Notes: a model not told the origin generated them from the sequence alone. A DNA stretch of 64,000 nt from Rhodanobacter sp. FDAARGOS 1247 (GCF_016889805.1 NZ_CP069535.1:1426001-1490000), one strand, 5' to 3'. Positions 27,853 through 37,500 are shown, numbered from the stretch's first letter. Numbers and translations: made by a program.

Positions 27853-30129
27853 ATGACCGCCATTCCGTTTGCCATCAGCGCTCGCCACAAGGGTTTCAAC
27901 CGTGCCGAGGTCGTCGACCAGAACTTCACCGAGTTCGTGCAGCTGTGGAACGGCGAGGTGCGCGCCGCGCCGCGCGATGACGCCGCCGTGCTGCCGGGCA
28001 GTGCGCTGGACGCGCGCGGTTTCCGCGAGCTGCTGGAGTCCCAATTGATCTCGCGTCACCTCGACCTGATGGCGCGCGTGCTGCGGGTGCAGAACAAGGT
28101 GTTCTACACGATCGGTTCGTCCGGCCACGAAGGCAATGCAATGGTGGCGCGGCTGACCCGCCACACCGATCCGGCCTTCCTGCATTACCGCTCCGGCGGC
28201 TTCATGGCCGAGCGCTTCCGCAAGATTCCGGGCATGGATCCGGTGATGGATTCGGCGCTCAGCTTCGCCGCCAGCAAGGACGACCCGGCCTCCGGCGGCC
28301 GTCACAAGGTATGGGGCAGCAAGCCGTTGTGGGTGCTGCCGCAGACCTCGACGATCGCCTCGCACCTGCCCAAGGCGCTGGGCACCGCGGTGGCGATCGA
28401 GCAGGCGCGGCGGATCGGCCATCAGCTGCCGATTCCCGACGACAGCATCACGATCTGCTCGTTCGGCGACGCCTCCAGCAACCACGCCACTGCGCAGACC
28501 GCATTCAACACCGCGGCGTGGACGGCCTACCAGAAGCTGCCCGCGCCGGTGCTGTTCGTGTGCGAGGACAACGGCATCGGCATCTCGGTGAAGACGCCGT
28601 CGGGCTGGGTCGCCAACAACTACCAGCATCGCGCCAACCTCGACTATTTCTTCGCCGACGGCCTCGACGTGGCCGAAGGCTACGCCCAGGTACAGCGCGC
28701 GGTGGAGCATTGCCGCACGACGCGCCGGCCGACCTTCCTGCACCTGAAGACCACCCGCGTGATGGGTCACGCCGGCACCGATTTCGAGATCGAGTGGCGC
28801 AGCATCGAGGAGCTGTTTGCGGTCGAATGCTCCGACCCGCTGCTGCGCTCGGCCGGCATCGCGCTGGAATCCGGCCTGTATTCGAAGGACGCACTGCTGA
28901 ACCTGTACGAGGCCACCCGCAAGCGTTGCTTCGCTGCCGCCGAGGATGCGGACTCGCGTCATCGGCTGACCTCGCTGGACGACGTGATGGCCCCGTTGGC
29001 GCCATACACGCCGGCCGCGGTGAAGGCCGAGGCCACGCGCGCCGACTATGCCGACAAGCGCCTGGCGGTGTTCGGCGGCGAGGCGAAGCTGCCGGAGAAA
29101 CTGCCGCCACGGCACCTGGCGATCCAGATCGGCCAGGCCCTGCACGACCTGCTGGCGAAGTATCCCGAAGCGCTGTTGTTTGGCGAGGACGTGGCGCAGA
29201 AGGGTGGCGTCTACACGGTCACCAAGGGCCTCAACAAGACCTTCAAGGGCAGCCGCGTGTTCAACACGCTGCTGGACGAAACCATGATCCTGGGCCTGGC
29301 CCAGGGCTACGCCAACATGGGCATGCTGCCCATGCCGGAGATCCAGTACCTGGCGTACTTCCACAACGCCTGCGACCAGATCCGCGGCGAGGCGGCCTCG
29401 CTGCAGTTCTTCTCCAACAACCAGTACCGCAACCCGATGGTGATGCGCGTGGCCTCGCTGGGTTACCAGAAGGGTTTCGGCGGCCACTTCCACAACGACA
29501 ACTCGATCACCGCGCTGCGCGACATCCCCGGCCTGGTGGTCGGTTGCCCCAGCCGCGGCGACGACGCGGCGATGATGCTGCGCACGCTGATGGCGCTGGC
29601 GAAAGTTGATGGTCGCGTCTGCGCCTTCCTCGAACCGATCGCGCTGTACATGACCAAGGACCTTTACGAAGCCGGCGACGGCCAGTGGCAGTTCGACTAT
29701 CCCGCGCCCGATCAGGCGATGACGCTGGGCGAGGGCCGCGTATACAACGAGGCCGCGAACGATCTGGTGGTGTTCACCTTCGGCAACGGCGTGCCGATGG
29801 CGTTGCGCGCCGCGCGCACGATCGAAGCGGAACTCAAGTGGCAGGTGCGCGTGGTCGACCTGCGCTGGCTGGCGCCGCTCAACGATGCCTTCATCGCGGC
29901 GCAGGCGAAGAGCGCCAAACGCATCCTGGTGCTGGATGAAGGCCGCAAGAGCGCGGGCGTGGGCGAGGGCGTGATCACCGCGATCGTCGAAGGCGGCTGC
30001 GGCGCCACGCCACTGCATCGCGTGGTCGGCGCCGATACGTTCACGCCGCTGGCCGGTGCGGCGCTGCTGGTGTTGCCGGGCGAGGCCGACGTGGTGGCCG
30101 CGGCGAAGGAGCTGGCGGCAAGGTCCTGA
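27853..30129 (+). CDS. fused branched-chain 2-oxoacid dehydrogenase E1 (alpha + beta)
   Basis: This 758-residue thiamine diphosphate enzyme joins E1 alpha (residues ~1-400) and E1 beta (~415-758), normally separate chains. The ThDP motif GDASSN near residue 206 runs to CEDNGIGIS near 237. The alpha part also shows YRSGGFMAERFRK; the beta part shows LFGEDVAQKGGVYTVTKGL, PEIQYLAYFHNACDQIRGEAASL and VRVVDLRWLAPLND. It decarboxylates valine-, leucine- and isoleucine-derived 2-oxoacids and needs E2 and E3 subunits encoded elsewhere. Such fusions are often mislabelled as transporters. The start at 27853 gives MTAIPFAISARHKGF; the intergenic gap of 40 bp may still share the upstream transcript. Confidence 0.9.
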   Translation: MTAIPFAISARHKGFNRAEVVDQNFTEFVQLWNGEVRAAPRDDAAVLPGSALDARGFRELLESQLISRHLDLMARVLRVQNKVFYTIGSSGHEGNAMVARLTRHTDPAFLHYRSGGFMAERFRKIPGMDPVMDSALSFAASKDDPASGGRHKVWGSKPLWVLPQTSTIASHLPKALGTAVAIEQARRIGHQLPIPDDSITICSFGDASSNHATAQTAFNTAAWTAYQKLPAPVLFVCEDNGIGISVKTPSGWVANNYQHRANLDYFFADGLDVAEGYAQVQRAVEHCRTTRRPTFLHLKTTRVMGHAGTDFEIEWRSIEELFAVECSDPLLRSAGIALESGLYSKDALLNLYEATRKRCFAAAEDADSRHRLTSLDDVMAPLAPYTPAAVKAEATRADYADKRLAVFGGEAKLPEKLPPRHLAIQIGQALHDLLAKYPEALLFGEDVAQKGGVYTVTKGLNKTFKGSRVFNTLLDETMILGLAQGYANMGMLPMPEIQYLAYFHNACDQIRGEAASLQFFSNNQYRNPMVMRVASLGYQKGFGGHFHNDNSITALRDIPGLVVGCPSRGDDAAMMLRTLMALAKVDGRVCAFLEPIALYMTKDLYEAGDGQWQFDYPAPDQAMTLGEGRVYNEAANDLVVFTFGNGVPMALRAARTIEAELKWQVRVVDLRWLAPLNDAFIAAQAKSAKRILVLDEGRKSAGVGEGVITAIVEGGCGATPLHRVVGADTFTPLAGAALLVLPGEADVVAAAKELAARS

Positions 30130-30130
30130 C

Positions 30131-30174
30131 GAACGGCGCGGCGGGTTGGCCTACTTGTCAGATTCGCGCCGTTC
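30131..30174. repeat. inverted repeat at a convergent gene junction
   Basis: Perfect 10-bp arms GAACGGCGCG (30131-30140) and CGCGCCGTTC (30165-30174) are separated by 24 bp. The right arm codes for the end of the diguanylate cyclase. With no T-tract it is only a weak bidirectional terminator candidate. Confidence 0.4.
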
Positions 30175-31914
30175 CACGATATGCAGGCGCCGGCCCGGAG
30201 ACGGGTTGGCGCCGCGCAGCTCGCCATCGTCCTGGCGATACATGCAGACCCGGTTGCGTCCCTTGAGCTTGGCGTCATACATCGCCTGATCGGCACGTTC
30301 GACCAGCGATTCCACGTCGTCGTCGTGGTGGCGGATGGTGACGCCGATGCTGATGCTGAGCAGCGCCTCGGCATTCACCGGAATTTCCAGGCGATGGACG
30401 CGGCGGCACAGGCGGGTCGCCACGTGGATGGCCTGTTCCGGCCGGGTGTTGTCGAGCAGGGCGACGAATTCCTCGCCACCGTAGCGGCCGAACAGGTCGC
30501 CGGGCCGCAGCTCGGCGGTCAGCGCATTGGCCACCGCGACCAGGGCGCGGTCACCGGTGTTGTGGCCCTGGCGGTCATTCAGCAGCTTGAAATGATCGAG
30601 GTCCAGGAACAGCAGGGCCATCGGTTGCGTCGTGCCGGCCGACAACAGCGTGTTGACCCGTTCGGTCCAGCCGCGGCGGTTGAGCACGTTGGTCAGCGCG
30701 TCGCGGTCGGCCAGCACGCGCACCACGTCGCGGTCGTGGCGCAGGCGCAGCGCACGGTCGGCCAGTCCCAGCGACAACACCACCGCCTCGAACGCGCCGC
30801 CGGCCACGCTGGCGTCATTGAGCCAGTCCAGTTGCGGCAGGGCGCCGTTGACCTGGGCGCTGCTCAGTGCGGTGAGCAGCAGCAGCGGCGTCCACCCGAC
30901 CAGGAAGAACCACGCCTGCCGCGAACCGCGGGCGGCCGCCACGATGGCGGCTATCAGCAACAGCGCCGCGCCGATCATCAGCAGGGGGTTCAGCAGGATC
31001 TGCGCCACGTGCACCAGCAGCGGGACCTGGCTGCTGCGCATCAGCACCAGCTGGATCATGCCCACCGCCAGTGCGGTGATCGGCACCCGCAGCAAGGGCG
31101 CGTAACGCTGCAGCTCGCAGAATCGCGTCATGAACAGCGAGGCGAATGCCACCGACAGCGCGACCGCGGCAGAGCCGACCATCACCGCCATGCCCGACAG
31201 CCACTCCCATTCCAGCGGATGGAACACGAAGCCGGTCTGGATGCCCTGGATCAGGCAGTAGCAGAGGATGTAGCCGGCGTACCAGGCATAGGTGACGTCG
31301 CGCAGCATGCCGGCAAAGCACAGGGCCATCAGCACCATCGCCAGCATCACCGCGAAGCAGGCGCTGGCGAACACCAGCCATCGCGCGTCCTGCTGCACGT
31401 AGTCGCGCATGGGCTCGATCTGGAAGCGCACCGGGGCCACCAGGGTTGCCGAGGGCTCGAAGCGCAGCAGGATCGGCGTGGACGCCGCCATGCCGGCGGG
31501 AGCCTGCCATGCCAGCCGGCCATGACCGTGGAAGGGCGCACTGAAGTCGTCCAGCGCCAGCGTCGTCGGCGCACTCCCCGCGAACACGGTGACATTGGCC
31601 AGGGTAGGCGGATAGATCGTCAGTACGCGACCGCTGTTGTCCCAGGGCGGTTGCGGCGCGATGACCACCCAGCTGCCGGCACCGTCATGGGGAAAGCGCT
31701 GCAGCAGCGAGGGATCGAAACTCTTCAGCGCACCCTCGTGGTATTCCGCCATCACCGCGGCCGGCGTGTCGCCGGCGCGCACCTGGCGCCAGGCGCCATT
31801 CAACGGCGTGGCGGCGTGGGCGACCCCCAGGGTGAGCCAGAACAGGGCCGACAGCAGGGCGCGCCATGCAAGTGGCGGACGCCGTGGTGTCAGAAGTGTG
31901 AGCAGCCTCTCCAT
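30151..31914 (-). CDS. membrane diguanylate cyclase with 7TM-DISM sensor
   Basis: The 587-residue protein has a signal segment, a periplasmic jelly-roll-like domain (residues ~30-180), seven transmembrane helices (~195-405) and a C-terminal GGDEF domain. The active site GRYGGEEF near residue 480 is intact, and RPGD five residues before it is a product-inhibition I-site, so it should make c-di-GMP under feedback control. The layout is the 7TMR-DISM type, which senses an unknown external carbohydrate-like ligand. The start at 31914 follows GAGAGG. Function beyond c-di-GMP synthesis is not visible. Confidence 0.92.
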   Translation of the reverse strand: MERLLTLLTPRRPPLAWRALLSALFWLTLGVAHAATPLNGAWRQVRAGDTPAAVMAEYHEGALKSFDPSLLQRFPHDGAGSWVVIAPQPPWDNSGRVLTIYPPTLANVTVFAGSAPTTLALDDFSAPFHGHGRLAWQAPAGMAASTPILLRFEPSATLVAPVRFQIEPMRDYVQQDARWLVFASACFAVMLAMVLMALCFAGMLRDVTYAWYAGYILCYCLIQGIQTGFVFHPLEWEWLSGMAVMVGSAAVALSVAFASLFMTRFCELQRYAPLLRVPITALAVGMIQLVLMRSSQVPLLVHVAQILLNPLLMIGAALLLIAAIVAAARGSRQAWFFLVGWTPLLLLTALSSAQVNGALPQLDWLNDASVAGGAFEAVVLSLGLADRALRLRHDRDVVRVLADRDALTNVLNRRGWTERVNTLLSAGTTQPMALLFLDLDHFKLLNDRQGHNTGDRALVAVANALTAELRPGDLFGRYGGEEFVALLDNTRPEQAIHVATRLCRRVHRLEIPVNAEALLSISIGVTIRHHDDDVESLVERADQAMYDAKLKGRNRVCMYRQDDGELRGANPSPGRRLHIVERRESDK

Positions 31915-32238
31915 CTGCCTCTCTCCGCCCTGCCGAATTCCTGCGGGATTGCACGTGCTGGATCGTGTTGCCGGAAACATGGGCGAATGGGCACCGGCGC
32001 ATCCCATGCGCCGGCTGACGGGGCCCCGACCCGCCGTGCAGCATGCCCCCGGCGGGTTGACTATCCAACCTGCCGACCTTTGAGGCCAGTGTCAAGCATG
32101 CCCCGTGCCAGCGAATCGACGGCCAGCGCAAACCTCGGCCTGGCGGGGCCGGGGGCGCCCTGGCCCGATGGCACCCAGTACGACACGGGCGCTGGGGCGG
32201 GTCCAGTCCGGCCCCTGGGCGTCAGCGATGTGGCGCCA
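31915..32238. other. 324-bp gap between mfd and the diguanylate cyclase gene
   Basis: I see no gene, repeat of the local palindrome family or terminator with a T-tract here. It should contain the cyclase promoter and the mfd 3' end. Confidence 0.5.
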
Positions 32239-35200
32239 TCAGCCCGGTCGGCGCGCGCCCAGCAGCACCAGCACTTCCTGCGCGCTGCGGATGCGCTCGC
32301 TGGCGCCGGGCAGGTCGAGGACCACCTTCAGCTTGTCCTGGCCGTCCAGCTTGTACACGCGGGGCAGTTGCTGGATCAGCTTGATGATCGCCATCGGGTC
32401 GATCTCGGGTTTCTCGCGGAAGGTGATGCGACCGCCGTTGGTACCGAAATCCAGCTTGCGGATACCCAGCGGAGTGGCCATCAGCTTCAGGCTGGCCACC
32501 GCGAACAATTGCTTGGTGGCATCGGGCAGCAGGCCGAAGCGGTCGATCATCTCCACCTGCAGGTCGCGCAGGTCGTCCTCGCTGCGGGCGCTGGCGATGC
32601 GCTTGTACAGGGTCAGGCGGTGATGCACGTCGCCCAGGTAATCGTCGGGGATCAGCGCAGGCAGGTGCAGCTCGACTTCGGTCTCGTGCTCGGAGCTCAG
32701 GTCGAAATCCGGCACCTTGCCGGACTTCAGCGCGCGTACCGCCCGATCGAGCAGCTCGGTGTAGAGGCCGAAGCCGATCTCCTGGATCTGGCCGGACTGC
32801 TCGTCGCCGAGCAGTTCGCCGGCGCCGCGGATTTCCAGGTCGTGGGTGGCCAGGGTGAAACCGGCGCCGAGTTCCTCCAGCGAGGCGAGTGCTTCCAGCC
32901 GCTTCTGCGCATCGGCGGTGATCGACTTGCGGTCGGGCACCACCAGGTACGCATATGCGCGGTGATGCGAGCGACCCACGCGACCGCGCAGCTGATGCAG
33001 CTGGGCCAGGCCGAAGTGGTCGGCGCGGTTGATGATGATGGTGTTGGCGCTGGGGATGTCGATGCCGGTTTCGATGATCGTGGTGCACACCAGCACGTTG
33101 AAGCGCTGGCGGTGGAAATCCGCCATCACGCCTTCCAGTTCGCGCTCGGGCATCTGGCCGTGGGCGATGCGGATGCGCGCCTCGGGCACCAGTTCCTCCA
33201 GTTCGCGCACGATCCGCTCGATGCTCTGCACCTCGTTGTGCAGGAAGTACACCTGGCCGCCGCGCGACAGCTCGCGCTGCAGCGCCTCGCGGATCGTCGC
33301 CGGGTCCCACGCCGAGATGAAGGTGCGCACGGCGCTGCGATGCGCCGGTGGCGTGGCGATCAATGAAAGATCGCGCAGGCCGGCCATCGCCATGTTCAAG
33401 GTGCGTGGGATCGGCGTGGCGGTCATCGTCAGCAGGTCGACCTCGGCACGCAGCTTCTTCAGCTGCTCCTTCTGGCGCACGCCGAAACGCTGTTCTTCGT
33501 CGACGATCACCAGGCCCAGGTTCTTGAACCGAATGTCCGGCTGCAGCAGCTTGTGGGTGCCCACGATCACGTCGATCTGGCCGTCGGCGAGGCGCTTCAG
33601 CGCCTCGTTCACTTCCTTGGTCGACTTGAAGCGCGACAGCACGTCGACCCGCACCGGCCAGTCGGCGAAGCGGTCGGCGAAGTTGCGATAGTGCTGCTGG
33701 GCGAGCAGGGTGGTCGGCACCAGCACGGCGACCTGCTTGCCCGCGGTGGCGGTGGCGAACGCGGCGCGCAGGGCGACCTCGGTCTTGCCGAAACCCACGT
33801 CGCCGCAGATCACCCGGTCCATCGCGCGGGGCGCGGCCAGATCCTCCAGCACCGCCTCGATCGCGGTTTCCTGGTCGGGGGTTTCCTCGAACGGAAAGGT
33901 GCTGCCGAACTGTTCGACCATCTGCCGGTCGATCGGCATCGACTCGCCGCCACGGGCCTGGCGCTGGGCGTAGATCGCCAGCAGTTCGGCGGCCACGTCG
34001 CGCACTTTTTCCGCGGCCTTCCGGCGCGCGCGTTCCCACGCATCGCCGCCCAGCGAATGCAGCGGCGCCAGTTCCGGCGCGGTGCCGGAGTAGCGGCTGA
34101 CCAGGCCCAGCTGTGCGACGGGCACATAGAGCTTGTCGCCCTTGGCGTATTCGACGGTGAGGAACTCGCCATCCATGCCGCCCACGTCCATCGAGGCCAG
34201 GCCCTGGTAGCGGCCCACGCCGTGATCCACGTGCACGATCGGTGCGCCGATGGTGAGCTCGGTGAGGTCGCGGATGATGCTTTCCGGATCGCGCGCGGTG
34301 CCACGGCGGCGCTTGCGGTCGCGCTCGCTGCGCACCCGCTCGCCGTAGAGTTCGCGCTCGGTGAGCACGGCGAGCGCGGGCCTGGTCAGCGCAAAGCCCT
34401 GTTCCAGCGGCGCGATGGTGATCGCGAACTTGACTCCCTCCCCTGCTTGCAGGGGAGGGTTGGGGAGGAGAAAAGCGCCCCAGCCCTCGATGACTTCGGG
34501 CTTCAATCCCGCTGCTGCCAGCGTCTCGATCAGCGCCTCGCGTCGCCCCGCCGAATCCGCGGCGATCAGCACGCGGCCTGGATAGCTGGACAGGAAATGC
34601 CGCAGCGACGTGCCGGGTTCCTCACCCTTGCGATTGAGCGGCAGCTCCGGCGCCGGCTGGGTGCCGGTGTCGACGGCGTGCTCGTGGCTGGCTTCGACCA
34701 CTTCCACCCGCAGCCGCCTGTTGAGCTGTTCGCGCAGTTTCTCCGGCGGCAGGTAGAGCTCGGCCGGCGGCAGCACCGGGCGCTCGATGTCGTGCGCGCG
34801 CTGGTCGTAGCGTTCGGCGGTCTGCGTCCAGAACTGCTCGGCCGCTTCGCCGGCGCCTTCGCCCAGCACGAACAGCGCGTCGTCGGCGAGGTAGTCGAAC
34901 AGCGTGGCGGTTTGTTTGAAGAATAAAGGCAGGTAGTACTCGATGCCGCCGGGCGTGACGCCTTCCTTCATGTCCTGGTACAGCGGGCAGCGACGCACGT
35001 CGATCGGGAAGCGTTCGCGCAGGTTGCCCCGGAATTCCTTCGCCGCTTCGTCGGTCAGCGGAAATTCGCGCGCCGGCAGCAGCTCGACCTTGTCCACCTG
35101 CTGCTGCGAGCGCTGGGTTTCCGGATCGAAGCTGCGGATCGAATCCACCTCATCGTCGAACAGCTCGATGCGATACGGCTCGGCCGTGCCCATCGGGAAA

Positions 35201-35718
35201 ACGTCGAGCAGGGCGCCGCGCACGGCGAAGTCACCGGGCTCGGCCACCTGGGGCACGTGACGGTAACCGGAGGCCTCAAGTCGGCGCTGTTCGGCGGCCA
35301 GGTCGAACTTCTGGCCCCTGGACAGCACCAGCCCGGAACCGGTGATGTGTGAGCGCGGCGCGATCCGCTGCATCAGCGTGGCGATCGGCACCACCAGCAC
35401 GCCGCGCTTCACGCCGGGCAACTGGTACAAGGTGGCGATGCGCTGCGAGACGATCTCCGGATGCGGGCTGAACACGTCGTAGGGCAGTGTTTCCCAGTCC
35501 GGGAAATGCAGCACCGGCAGGCCGCCGGCGAAGATCTTCAGCTCCGATTCGAGCGCCTGGGCGCGCTGGGTGTCGCGGGTCACCGCCACCAGCAGGCCTT
35601 CGTGCGAACGCGCCGCTTCGGCAATCAGCAGCGCCCGGCCGGAGCCGTGGGGCGGCGTCCAGTAGCGGCGTTGCTTCGGGGTGGTCGGCAGGGGCGGGTG
35701 TTTGATCGGGCTGGTCAT
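32239..35718 (-). CDS. mfd: transcription-repair coupling factor Mfd
   Basis: This 1159-residue DNA translocase removes stalled RNA polymerase and recruits UvrA. The UvrB-like N-terminus (residues ~10-340) includes FPDWETLPYDVFSPHPE. The RNAP-interacting domain precedes the RecG-like motor, with GDVGFGKTEVALRAAF (Walker A), VDEEQRFGV (motif II) and LRGRVGRSHHRAYAYL (motif VI), then the TRCF C-terminal domain. The start at 35718 (MTSPIKHPP) is chosen by homology; the frame stays open far upstream only because of GC bias. Residues ~417-428 come from an inserted palindromic repeat (34434-34469). Confidence 0.96.
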   Translation of the reverse strand: MTSPIKHPPLPTTPKQRRYWTPPHGSGRALLIAEAARSHEGLLVAVTRDTQRAQALESELKIFAGGLPVLHFPDWETLPYDVFSPHPEIVSQRIATLYQLPGVKRGVLVVPIATLMQRIAPRSHITGSGLVLSRGQKFDLAAEQRRLEASGYRHVPQVAEPGDFAVRGALLDVFPMGTAEPYRIELFDDEVDSIRSFDPETQRSQQQVDKVELLPAREFPLTDEAAKEFRGNLRERFPIDVRRCPLYQDMKEGVTPGGIEYYLPLFFKQTATLFDYLADDALFVLGEGAGEAAEQFWTQTAERYDQRAHDIERPVLPPAELYLPPEKLREQLNRRLRVEVVEASHEHAVDTGTQPAPELPLNRKGEEPGTSLRHFLSSYPGRVLIAADSAGRREALIETLAAAGLKPEVIEGWGAFLLPNPPLQAGEGVKFAITIAPLEQGFALTRPALAVLTERELYGERVRSERDRKRRRGTARDPESIIRDLTELTIGAPIVHVDHGVGRYQGLASMDVGGMDGEFLTVEYAKGDKLYVPVAQLGLVSRYSGTAPELAPLHSLGGDAWERARRKAAEKVRDVAAELLAIYAQRQARGGESMPIDRQMVEQFGSTFPFEETPDQETAIEAVLEDLAAPRAMDRVICGDVGFGKTEVALRAAFATATAGKQVAVLVPTTLLAQQHYRNFADRFADWPVRVDVLSRFKSTKEVNEALKRLADGQIDVIVGTHKLLQPDIRFKNLGLVIVDEEQRFGVRQKEQLKKLRAEVDLLTMTATPIPRTLNMAMAGLRDLSLIATPPAHRSAVRTFISAWDPATIREALQRELSRGGQVYFLHNEVQSIERIVRELEELVPEARIRIAHGQMPERELEGVMADFHRQRFNVLVCTTIIETGIDIPSANTIIINRADHFGLAQLHQLRGRVGRSHHRAYAYLVVPDRKSITADAQKRLEALASLEELGAGFTLATHDLEIRGAGELLGDEQSGQIQEIGFGLYTELLDRAVRALKSGKVPDFDLSSEHETEVELHLPALIPDDYLGDVHHRLTLYKRIASARSEDDLRDLQVEMIDRFGLLPDATKQLFAVASLKLMATPLGIRKLDFGTNGGRITFREKPEIDPMAIIKLIQQLPRVYKLDGQDKLKVVLDLPGASERIRSAQEVLVLLGARRPG
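34434..34469 (-). repeat. palindromic repeat inserted in frame within mfd
   Basis: CCCTCCCCTGC-TT-GCAGGGGAGGG (34436-34459) plus the TTGGGGAGGAG tail is the same family as the intergenic repeats at 20, 18942 and 35821. Here it is 36 bp, so 12 codons. On the mfd strand it reads LLPNPPLQAGEGV between AFL and KFAIT, a stretch not expected in Mfd. The frame is kept on both sides. Confidence 0.9.
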
Positions 35719-35820
35719 GGGGACGCGTGTGCAGGGCGCCGCCAGAAGTGCCGCGCCGGGGAAAGCGGGCAAGTGTAACGCGATGTGTCCGAGCGTCCGT
35801 GGAGCGGCGCTGATGTCTTG

Positions 35821-35857
35821 CTCCCTCCCATGCAAGCAGGGGAGGGCCGGTGGGGTA
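35821..35857. repeat. palindromic repeat between mfd and a GNAT gene
   Basis: CCCTCCCATGC-AA-GCAGGGGAGGG (35823-35846) has one mismatch in its 11-bp stem, followed by CCGGTGGGGTAG. It lies 7 bp from the end of the GNAT gene and belongs to the window's repeat family. Confidence 0.85.
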
Positions 35858-35864
35858 GAGCCTT

Positions 35865-36470
35865 TCAGAGCTTCAGGGTGATCTGCGCCGTGCCCGGTTC
35901 GTCCGGCATCATCCGCTGGGTGAAGCCCAGCTCCCGGCACAGTTGCAGCATCGGCCGGTTCTCCAGCAGCACGTAGCCCCACAGCTCGGCGAGGCCGCGG
36001 CGGCGGCAGTCGTCGACCAGCCGCTGCATCAGCAGGGCGCCCAGGCCACGGCGGCTCCAGTCCTGCTCCACCAGCACCGAGAACTCGGCGCTGTCGGTGG
36101 CCTCGTCGACATAGATCCGGCCCACGCCACGCATCTCGGCCGGTTGCTCGGACTCGTCCATCAGCACGCAGGCGGTTTCGAGCGCGGGGTCGATGCGGCA
36201 CAGGCGCTGGGCCATCGGTGCGGGCAGCTCGGACATCGCATGCAGGAAGCGGCGGCGGATGTCTTCCGGCGACAGTCGGGTGAAGCAGCGCTGCATCGCG
36301 GCCACGTCGCCGGCCTCGATCGGGCGCAGTACCAGCTCCCGTCCATCCTGGGTATGCACCTGCTCGCCCCGTGGGGACGGCGCCACGCGGGGACGGGCGA
36401 AGCGTTCGCTGCTGCGCGGCGGCAGTGCGGCGTAGCGGGTGGGGGCGGCGAAGTCGATGGCAGGGATCAT
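35865..36470 (-). CDS. GNAT-family N-acetyltransferase
   Basis: The 201-residue protein has an extra N-terminal ~40 residues before the acetyltransferase fold (LVLRPIEAGDVAAMQRCFTRLSPEDIRRRF). The acetyl-CoA loop is VEQDWSRRGLGALLMQRLVDDCRRRGL. ENRPMLQLCRELGF closes the fold. This resembles the acetyltransferase domain of Pat-type protein acetylases, but no regulatory domain is present. GGAG precedes the ATG at 36470; TTGCAA-N17-CACAAT (36520-36492) is a weak promoter candidate. The substrate is unknown. Confidence 0.88.
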   Translation of the reverse strand: MIPAIDFAAPTRYAALPPRSSERFARPRVAPSPRGEQVHTQDGRELVLRPIEAGDVAAMQRCFTRLSPEDIRRRFLHAMSELPAPMAQRLCRIDPALETACVLMDESEQPAEMRGVGRIYVDEATDSAEFSVLVEQDWSRRGLGALLMQRLVDDCRRRGLAELWGYVLLENRPMLQLCRELGFTQRMMPDEPGTAQITLKL

Positions 36471-36657
36471 GGCAGCTCCATACTTTTGCGTATTGTGTGC
36501 ACCGCAGCATGAATTTGCAATGACGGGCGCTGCGGTGGGCTGTCACATGGCTCCGCGCCATGGCATCGACCGGCCTGCGGATGGTGCAGCACGGGAGATA
36601 CAGACAGAAACGCCGTGGCCCCGCACAATGCGGGTCGGAATTCCCCGGAGCGATGGC

Positions 36658-37059
36658 ATGGCCCGCAAACCCGTCCGCGGCCTCACGGCGGCCCAGCTGC
36701 AAGCGCTCTGCGGCCAGTGGCCGGGGGTCACCCGTGATACCAAATGGGGTGTCGACATGGTGTTCAGCGTGGGTGGCAAGATGTTTGCGGTGATGCCGTC
36801 CGATGGCAGCGGGGGCGGGCGGCTGTCGTTCAAGGTGGGCGACGATCGTTTCCTCGCGCTCACCGATCAACCCGGCATCATTCCGGCGCCGTACCTGGCG
36901 CGGGCGCACTGGATATCGATCACCGAACCGCAGCGCTTCGCCACCGCCGAGCTGGCGGCGTACATCCTCGACGCGTACACCCTGGTCCGCGCGAAACTCA
37001 CCAAAAAATTGCAGGCGGAGCTGGGGCCGCTGCCGACACTCAAGGCGGAAAAGGCATGA
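36658..37059 (+). CDS. MmcQ/YjbR-family protein
   Basis: The 133-residue protein has the YjbR double-wing pattern: GVTRDTKWGVDMVFSVGGKMFAVM, LSFKVGDDRFLALTDQPGIIPAPYLARAHWISI and a C-terminal helix. Relatives are called DNA-binding, but their role is poorly known. The start at 36658 follows CCGGAG at 36645-36650. Its stop overlaps the start of the VOC gene (ATGA), so both form a small operon. Confidence 0.85.
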   Translation: MARKPVRGLTAAQLQALCGQWPGVTRDTKWGVDMVFSVGGKMFAVMPSDGSGGGRLSFKVGDDRFLALTDQPGIIPAPYLARAHWISITEPQRFATAELAAYILDAYTLVRAKLTKKLQAELGPLPTLKAEKA

Positions 37060-37445
37060 AACAGCATCTGGGCGCCCTGGCGCTGCTGGTCGCCGATTAC
37101 GACGAAGCAATTGCCTGGTACACCCGCGCGCTGGGCTTCGAGCTGATCGAGGACACCGACATGGGCGGCGGCAAGCGCTGGGTATTGCTGGCGCCGCCGG
37201 GCTCGCACGAAACGCGCCTGCTGCTGGCGAAAGCGAACGGCGACGAACAGGTCTCGCGCATCGGCAACCAGACCGGTGGCCGCGTCTTCCTGCTGCTGCA
37301 CACCGACGACTTCCAGCGCGACTGGCAGCGCATGCGCGCCCAAGGCGTGCACTTCCGCGAGGAGCCGCGGCACGAGAGCTACGGCACGGTGGCGGTGTTC
37401 GAGGATCTGTACGGCAACGGCTGGGATCTGCTGCAGCTGGCATGA
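37056..37445 (+). CDS. VOC-family (glyoxalase/bleomycin resistance-like) protein
   Basis: The 129-residue protein carries a single vicinal-oxygen-chelate module: ALLVADYDEAIAWYTRALGFELIEDTDMG and later VFEDLYGNGWDLLQL, which contains the C-terminal metal-ligand glutamate region. The substrate cannot be inferred. It is translationally coupled to the MmcQ-like gene upstream. Confidence 0.88.
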   Translation: MKQHLGALALLVADYDEAIAWYTRALGFELIEDTDMGGGKRWVLLAPPGSHETRLLLAKANGDEQVSRIGNQTGGRVFLLLHTDDFQRDWQRMRAQGVHFREEPRHESYGTVAVFEDLYGNGWDLLQLA

Positions 37446-37500
37446 TCATGCTGCCGGCAGGCAGGGAGTGGCGGCGCGGGTTTCCATCGGAGGGAAGGGG

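Noticed and set aside
30181..33366. Long plus-strand open frame across the cyclase and mfd genes
   Set aside because: It spans two unrelated genes and the gap between them on the opposite strand, with no recognisable domain.
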